Shown: piece after piece, positions 59,882-64,000 of the stretch
Layout of the letters: every line of letters starts with the position of its first letter
How positions within the stretch are numbered: the stretch's first letter is position 1
Origin: Planctomycetota bacterium
Lineage (GTDB): Bacteria > Planctomycetota > GCA-002687715 > DRQF01
Length of the DNA: 64,000 bases
Assembly: GCA_020639295.1 (NCBI GenBank)
Contig: JACKGY010000004.1
Span: 496,001-560,000, forward strand
Reading direction: 5' to 3'
Made by a program: the position numbers and the translations under genes
Notes under the pieces: generated by a model
Seen by the model: the letters and a program-made list of their open reading frames with translations, nothing else
The model's database searches: none
Told to the model about the DNA's origin: nothing

Positions 59882-61906
59882 ATGAAAGCGACCTACGACT
59901 GGATCAGGGAATACGTGCCCGCGTTTCAGGGTGACGTGCGCGAGATGTGCGAGCGCTTCACCATGTCGGGAACGGAAGTCGAGTACTTCGAACAGGTCGG
60001 CGACGACTGGGTGATCGAGTTCGCGGTGACCTCGAATCGCGTCGACTGTCTCGGCGTGCTCGGGCTCGCACGCGAGCTGGCCGCGGCCACCGGTCTGCCC
60101 TTCGTGCCGCCGCGCGTCGAACTTGACGAGACGGCCGCGGCCGCCGACGAGGTCTGCTCGGTGGCGATCGAGGACCTGGACCTCTGCTCGCGCTACACGG
60201 CGCGGATCATCGAGGGTGTCGTGGTCGGCCCCTCGCCGGACTGGATGGTGAAGCGGCTCGAGGCCATCGGGCTGCGGTCCATCAACAACATCGTCGACGC
60301 CACGAACTACGCGCTCTTCGAGACCAACCAACCCTTTCACGCCTTCGACCTCGATCGGCTGAAGGACGGCGCCATCGTGGTCCGGCGGGCGCGAAAGGGC
60401 GAGAGCATCCGCGCCCTCAACGACAAGGTCTACGAGCTCGACTCCGAGATGCTGGCGATCACCGACCCGAGCGGGCCGGTCGCCATCGCCGGCGTCATGG
60501 GCGGCGCCGCCACCGAGGTGGGGGAGGGCACGACCCGGGTCCTGCTGGAGACCGCCTGGTTCGAGCCGATGTCGATCCGCGCCAGTTCGCGGCGGCTCGG
60601 CCTGGCCTCCGACAGCTCCTTCCGCTTCGAGCGCGGGATCGATCGCGGCAACGTCGATCGCGCCGCCGGTCGTTGTGCCCAGCTCATCGTCCAGGTGGCG
60701 GGCGGGCGTCATCGGCGCGGGCTCGTCGCGGCGCAGGGCGAGGTCCCGGCCGGGCGGGTGATCCCCTTCCGCCACGACCAGGTGAAGCGGATCACCGGCA
60801 TCGACATCCCGCTCCCCCGTTGCCTGGAGATCTTCACCGCCCTGGATTGCGCCACCGTCGTCGACGACCCGGCACGCATCTCGGTGGTGCCGCCGAGCTG
60901 GCGCGGCGATCTCGAGCGCGAGATCGACCTGGTCGAGGAGGTGATCCGCATCCACGGGCTCGAGGCCCTGCCGGTCGAGAGCGGCATGCGTGTCATGACC
61001 GTGAAGGAAGGCCGCCAGCGCAAGATCCAGGGCCTGGTCAAGAACGTCTTCGTCGCCGCCGGCTTCCACGAGACCCTGACCACTTCGTTCCTGGCCGAGG
61101 ACGCGGCCCGGGCGTCTTTCTTCGCCAAGGCGACGCCGATCACCATCGCCAACGCCATGCGCAAGGACGAGAACGCCCTGCGCCAGAGCCTGCTGCACAG
61201 CCTGCTCGCGGTCCGCAAGACCAACCAGGACCATGGCAACGACGAGGTGCGGATCTTCGAGGCCACGGTGGTCTATCTCGACCACGACGGCCGCTCGATC
61301 CCAGAGCATCTGCCCATCGTCGGCGCGGCTCTCGACGGCGGTCTGCGCGAGGCGCGCGGCGTGGTCGAGCGTCTGCTCCGTGGGCTCGGTATCGAGGGCA
61401 GTGTCTTCGGTCGGCTCGACGAAGAGGTCTCCTCGCTCCTCGATCCGACCTGCGCCACGACCCTGCGGCTGGCCGACGGCCGCGTGCTGGGGCATCTCGG
61501 CCGGCCCGACCGGCGGATCGCGGCGGCGCACGACCTGAAGAGCCTGCCCTGCTACCTCGAGCTCCGTCTCGACCGCCTGAGCGAGCTGGCCTCGCTGGAG
61601 CCGAAGTACCGGCCGCTGTCCCGCTATCCGGCGGTGAAGCGCGATCTGGCGATCGTCGTCGACGAAGGCCTCCTCTGGCAGGAGGTGGAGTCCCTGGTTC
61701 GTTCGCTCGAACTGGCCGATCTCGACGCGGTCGAGTTCTTCGACGAGTACCGCGGCAAACAGGTGGGGACCGGCAAGAAGAGCCTCGCCTTCTCGCTCAC
61801 CTACCGGAGCCACGAGCGCACGCTCACCGGCGACGAGGTCGACGCCTCGCAGCAGCGCCTGATCGCGGTGCTGGGGGAGCGCTTCGGAGCGCAGATCCGC
61901 GCCTGA
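59882..61906 (+). CDS. pheT: Phenylalanyl-tRNA synthetase beta subunit, short form
   Basis: A 674-residue subunit. It contains the B3/B4 editing domain (LRSINNIVDATNYALFE, VAIAGVMGG), the B5 domain, the catalytic-like core and the C-terminal anticodon-binding domain (PLSRYPAVKRDLAIVVDEGL, SLAFSLTYRSHERTLTGDEV). The usual EMAP/OB tRNA-binding domain, inserted after about residue 40 in standard PheT of about 800 residues, is missing: FTMSGTEVEYFEQVGDDWVIEFAVTSNR-type sequence runs straight into the B1 core. Similar short forms occur in some lineages, including Planctomycetota as I recall. It ends the operon. Confidence 0.94.
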   Translation: MKATYDWIREYVPAFQGDVREMCERFTMSGTEVEYFEQVGDDWVIEFAVTSNRVDCLGVLGLARELAAATGLPFVPPRVELDETAAAADEVCSVAIEDLDLCSRYTARIIEGVVVGPSPDWMVKRLEAIGLRSINNIVDATNYALFETNQPFHAFDLDRLKDGAIVVRRARKGESIRALNDKVYELDSEMLAITDPSGPVAIAGVMGGAATEVGEGTTRVLLETAWFEPMSIRASSRRLGLASDSSFRFERGIDRGNVDRAAGRCAQLIVQVAGGRHRRGLVAAQGEVPAGRVIPFRHDQVKRITGIDIPLPRCLEIFTALDCATVVDDPARISVVPPSWRGDLEREIDLVEEVIRIHGLEALPVESGMRVMTVKEGRQRKIQGLVKNVFVAAGFHETLTTSFLAEDAARASFFAKATPITIANAMRKDENALRQSLLHSLLAVRKTNQDHGNDEVRIFEATVVYLDHDGRSIPEHLPIVGAALDGGLREARGVVERLLRGLGIEGSVFGRLDEEVSSLLDPTCATTLRLADGRVLGHLGRPDRRIAAAHDLKSLPCYLELRLDRLSELASLEPKYRPLSRYPAVKRDLAIVVDEGLLWQEVESLVRSLELADLDAVEFFDEYRGKQVGTGKKSLAFSLTYRSHERTLTGDEVDASQQRLIAVLGERFGAQIRA

Positions 61907-62944
61907 TCGACCGGCGCTCCGGCACGCGGTCCTTTCGGATCGCCAGCCGCTGACAGGTCAGATCGTCGCCGACGGCCTTCGAGCTTCGGATGCGCAGCAG
62001 GCGCTGCGCGGTCCGCTCCGGGCGCCAGCCGCTGGCTGGCCTAGTTACCTTGCCGATTGATCTCGTCCTTGCCGGTCGTTCAGTCGCCATCCGCGCGGCC
62101 GGCGGACCTGCCGGCTGGGCAGCCGGCGCTCCGGAGCGCCAGCCGCTGGCAGGTCAGGTCGTCGCCGACGGCCTTCGAGCTTCGGATGCGCAGCAGGCGC
62201 TGCGCGGTCCGCTCCGGAGCGCCAGCCGCTGGCTGGCCTAGTTCCCTTGCCGATTGATCTCGTCCTTGCCGGTCGTTCAGTCGCCATGCCGGCTGGGCAG
62301 CCGGCGCTCCGGGGCGCCAGCCGCTGGCTGGTCAGGTCGTCGCCGACGGCCTTCGAGCTTCGGATGCGCAGCAGGCGCTGCGCGGTCCGCTCGGAGCGCC
62401 AGCCGCTGGCTGGTCAAGTCGTCGCCGACGGCCTTCGAGCTTCGGATGCGCAGCAGGCGCTGCGCGGTCGCCGCCAGCCGCTGGCTGGGCCTTTGCCGAT
62501 TGATCTCGTCGGTCGTTGTCGCCATCCGGCGCTGCGCGGTCCGCTCGCAGCCGGCGCTCCAGCCGCCGCTGGCTGGCTGGTCGTCGCCGACGGCCTTCGA
62601 GCCGATTGAGCGCTGCGCGTCCGGAGCGCCGGCTGGCGTTCAGTCGCCGATTGATCTCGCGCGGCCGGCGGACCTGCCGGCTGGGCAGCCGGCGCTCCGG
62701 AGCGCCAGCCGCTGGCTGGTCAGGTCGTCGCCGACGGCCTTCGAGCTTCGGATGCGCAGCAGGCGCTGCGCGGTCCGCTCGGAGCGCCAGCCGCTGGCTG
62801 GCCTAGTTCCCTTGCCGATTGATCTCGTCCTTGCCGGTCGTTCAGTCGCTATCCGCGCGGCCGGCGGACCTGCCGGCTGGGCAGCCGGCGCTCCGGGGCG
62901 CCAGCCGCTGGCTGGCCGGCCTTCGGTGCTCCGGCACGTCGTCG
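61907..62944 (+). repeat. Tandem hairpin repeat array 2
   Basis: There are ten copies of the core GCCAGCCGCTGGC, starting at 61942, 62024, 62138, 62221, 62316, 62398, 62473, 62704, 62786 and 62900 (spacing 82, 114, 83, 95, 82, 75, 231, 82 and 114 bp; the 231 gap holds decayed units, and the first copy has a changed last base). Two unit types alternate. One contains CTTCGAGCTTCGGATGCGCA and the GCGCTGCGCGGTCC hairpin. The other contains TTGCCGATTGATCTCGTCC and the GCCGGCT-GGGC-AGCCGGC hairpin with palindrome GGCGCTCCGGAGCGCC. The sequence right after each core (GGCCTAGT or GGTCAGGTCG) predicts which unit follows. It lies between convergent pheT and a minus-strand lipoprotein gene. No gene is supported inside. 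Confidence 0.93.
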
Positions 62945-63805
62945 TCAGTGCGCGTCCTCGACATCGTCGAAGGCCTGCCCTTCCGCGCCCTCGCTGGCGT
63001 AGCGACTCGATTCGACGACCTGCACCCTGAAGCCGGCCTCGAGCAGGGCCTCGGCGGCCGCCGGCACGTGGGCGCCGCCGATCAGCATCATGGCACGGGT
63101 CGCCTGACGCTCGTCCATCAGCCGGGCGAGGTTCCGGCCGGCGGCGGCACCGCGGGCGGCCACGTTGGCGCTCATCTTGCGGTGAAGCTCGTTCATCCGG
63201 CGGGCGAGTTCGGCGCGATCCTCCTCGGTCAGATCCTTGCGGGCGAGCTTCTTCCGGGCCCGGGCGAAGAGATCGAAGTCGTCGAGGTCGGAACCGAAGA
63301 GATCGGGGTCCTCGACGCCGAGGACCTCGAGGCGGCCGCGGAACATGAGCTGGAAGCGGATGGGCTGGAACACGCCGTACTCGTCCAGCTCGCGCTCGTC
63401 GTCGAGGCGACCGCGGATGATCCGGTACTGGGTGGCGGTGCTGTCGTCTTCCTCGATCGGGCCGAGGGGGAACTCGCAGCCCAGGAGACGATAGTCCCGG
63501 CCGAGCAGGTAGGCGACCAGGAGCCGGTTGTCCCGCTGCACCTGGCGAAGCTGCGGACGGAGCCGATTGAAGCCCGGGTAGGTGGAATGGCGGTCCTTGA
63601 TCAGGACCACCTCGCCCCGGGCCTCGGCCGGTTCCAGCACCGGTCCCGGGCGGCCAACCAGACGGAAAGCCGATTCCAGCGGCAGGTTCGCGGGAATCTT
63701 CTCTATCTGTCTGCTGGAGCATGCCGCGACCAGGACCAGTGCCGCGACCACGACCAGCGGGCCGAGGCGGCGGGAATCGAGGCTGTGCGACTTGGGCGGG
63801 GGCAT
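62945..63805 (-). CDS. Lipoprotein of unknown function, TraB/ChaN-like C-terminus
   Basis: A 286-residue predicted lipoprotein. The ATG at 63805 gives the signal LGPLVVVAALVLVAAC, with lipid Cys C29. The mature part has no recognised catalytic motif. The region RATRAMMLIGGAHVPAAAEALLEAGFRVQVVES near the end resembles the GAxH...G(Y/F)xV pattern of TraB/ChaN-type envelope proteins, with a conserved-looking His. LLVAYLLGRDYRLLGCEFPL and FRGRLEVLGVEDPDLFGSDL are further blocks. The frame continues upstream to 63862, but a TATAAT on the minus strand lies inside that extension. Confidence 0.6.
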   Translation of the reverse strand: MPPPKSHSLDSRRLGPLVVVAALVLVAACSSRQIEKIPANLPLESAFRLVGRPGPVLEPAEARGEVVLIKDRHSTYPGFNRLRPQLRQVQRDNRLLVAYLLGRDYRLLGCEFPLGPIEEDDSTATQYRIIRGRLDDERELDEYGVFQPIRFQLMFRGRLEVLGVEDPDLFGSDLDDFDLFARARKKLARKDLTEEDRAELARRMNELHRKMSANVAARGAAAGRNLARLMDERQATRAMMLIGGAHVPAAAEALLEAGFRVQVVESSRYASEGAEGQAFDDVEDAH

Positions 63806-63815
63806 GGAAGGCGGG

Positions 63816-63846
63816 ATTATATCCGCCGCGCCCGACGTCGAGGCAA
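63816..63846 (-). promoter_or_regulatory. Promoter overlapping the lipoprotein 5' end
   Basis: Read on the minus strand: TTGCCT (63846-63841), a 19-bp spacer and a perfect TATAAT (63821-63816). Expected transcription starts near 63809, only a few nt before ATG 63805, so the mRNA would be almost leaderless. No Shine-Dalgarno sequence precedes that ATG. Confidence 0.5.
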
Positions 63847-64000
63847 CCGGTCTGACCGGCATTTCACCCGCGTTTCACCCCGGGTGCCTCGTGGGTTCGA
63901 TAAGAAGAGTCGGAGGAGCGCCCGGGGACGGCGCCCTCGGCTTGGAACGGATTGCCGGAAGGACCAGCACCCTGCGCGCCATTCACCTCCTGGATCACTC

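Noticed and set aside
61907..62944. Integron cassette attC sites
   Set aside because: The hairpins are in tandem with no intervening cassette ORFs, and no integrase gene or RGTTRRRY-type core site is seen.
62254..63030. 258-residue open frame across array 2
   Set aside because: The translation (repeated SASRWL-type peptides) merely reads the hairpin repeats and then runs antisense into the lipoprotein gene.
63863..64000. Start of a further gene at the right edge
   Set aside because: A TTG at 63942 opens a frame to the window end, but the only good ribosome site (CGGAGGAG near 63911) is too far away and the peptide is too short to recognise.

Overview
The window is about 70% GC and is densely packed, with mostly plus-strand genes in long operons. 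The gene content points to a Gram-negative, diderm bacterium: several lipoproteins, a secretin, ExbD, a PpiD-like protein and a canonical F-type ATP synthase. A Planctomycetota-like lineage is my best guess. The reasons are a short PheT without the EMAP-type tRNA-binding domain, a pilin-like locus with LamG-like pseudopilins and FHA proteins, and many TPR proteins. This is inference from gene style; no rRNA gene is present to confirm it.

Layout. 1-1.84 kb: an intact IS1182-type insertion sequence (perfect 18-bp ends) inserted inside a copy of a hairpin-rich intergenic repeat. 2.2-2.7 kb: an orphan exbD. 3.0-5.55 kb: a lipoprotein secretin with its own promoter. 5.7-11.98 kb: HAD phosphatase, asparagine synthetase, a TMTC-like membrane TPR protein and rsmE. 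12.0-32.2 kb: a type II secretion/type IV pilus-like locus. It holds an FHA-GAF-sigma54 activator, a double-FHA membrane protein, a PilM::PilN fusion, a PilO-like protein, a 1000-residue TPR protein, and pseudopilins of the G, H, K, J and I types (H and K enlarged), followed by an uncharacterised exported protein. No GspE, GspF or prepilin peptidase is visible. 32.2-36.5 kb: parvulin-type lipoprotein, scpB and a PpiD/SurA-like protein, closed by a strong terminator.

36.6-37.5 kb: a tandem hairpin repeat array between convergent genes. 37.6-42.4 kb (minus strand): yidD, rnpA, a TPR lipoprotein, an RqcH/NFACT-type protein, ndk and a coiled-coil lipoprotein. 42.5-50.2 kb: a complete ATP synthase operon (two small AtpI/AtpZ-like membrane proteins, then a, c, b, delta, alpha, gamma, beta, epsilon) with a good promoter and a terminator. 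50.4-52.1 kb: aspS. 52.2-55.2 kb: DUF2130, DUF2200, a small lipoprotein and a YtxJ-like bacilliredoxin, each separated by terminator-like hairpins or gaps.

55.2-61.9 kb: the classic thrS-infC-rpmI-rplT-pheS-pheT translation operon. infC appears to start at TTG, coupled to a 7-codon mini-ORF. 61.9-62.94 kb: a second tandem hairpin array, again between convergent genes. 62.9-63.8 kb (minus): a lipoprotein with a probable near-leaderless promoter.

The most unusual non-coding signal is the hairpin repeat family seen at three loci. Two spacer/hairpin types alternate around one conserved core with regular periods (100/133 bp in one array, 82/114 bp in the other). The most unusual coding signal is the pilus/secretion locus with FHA proteins, a PilM::PilN fusion and giant pseudopilins.
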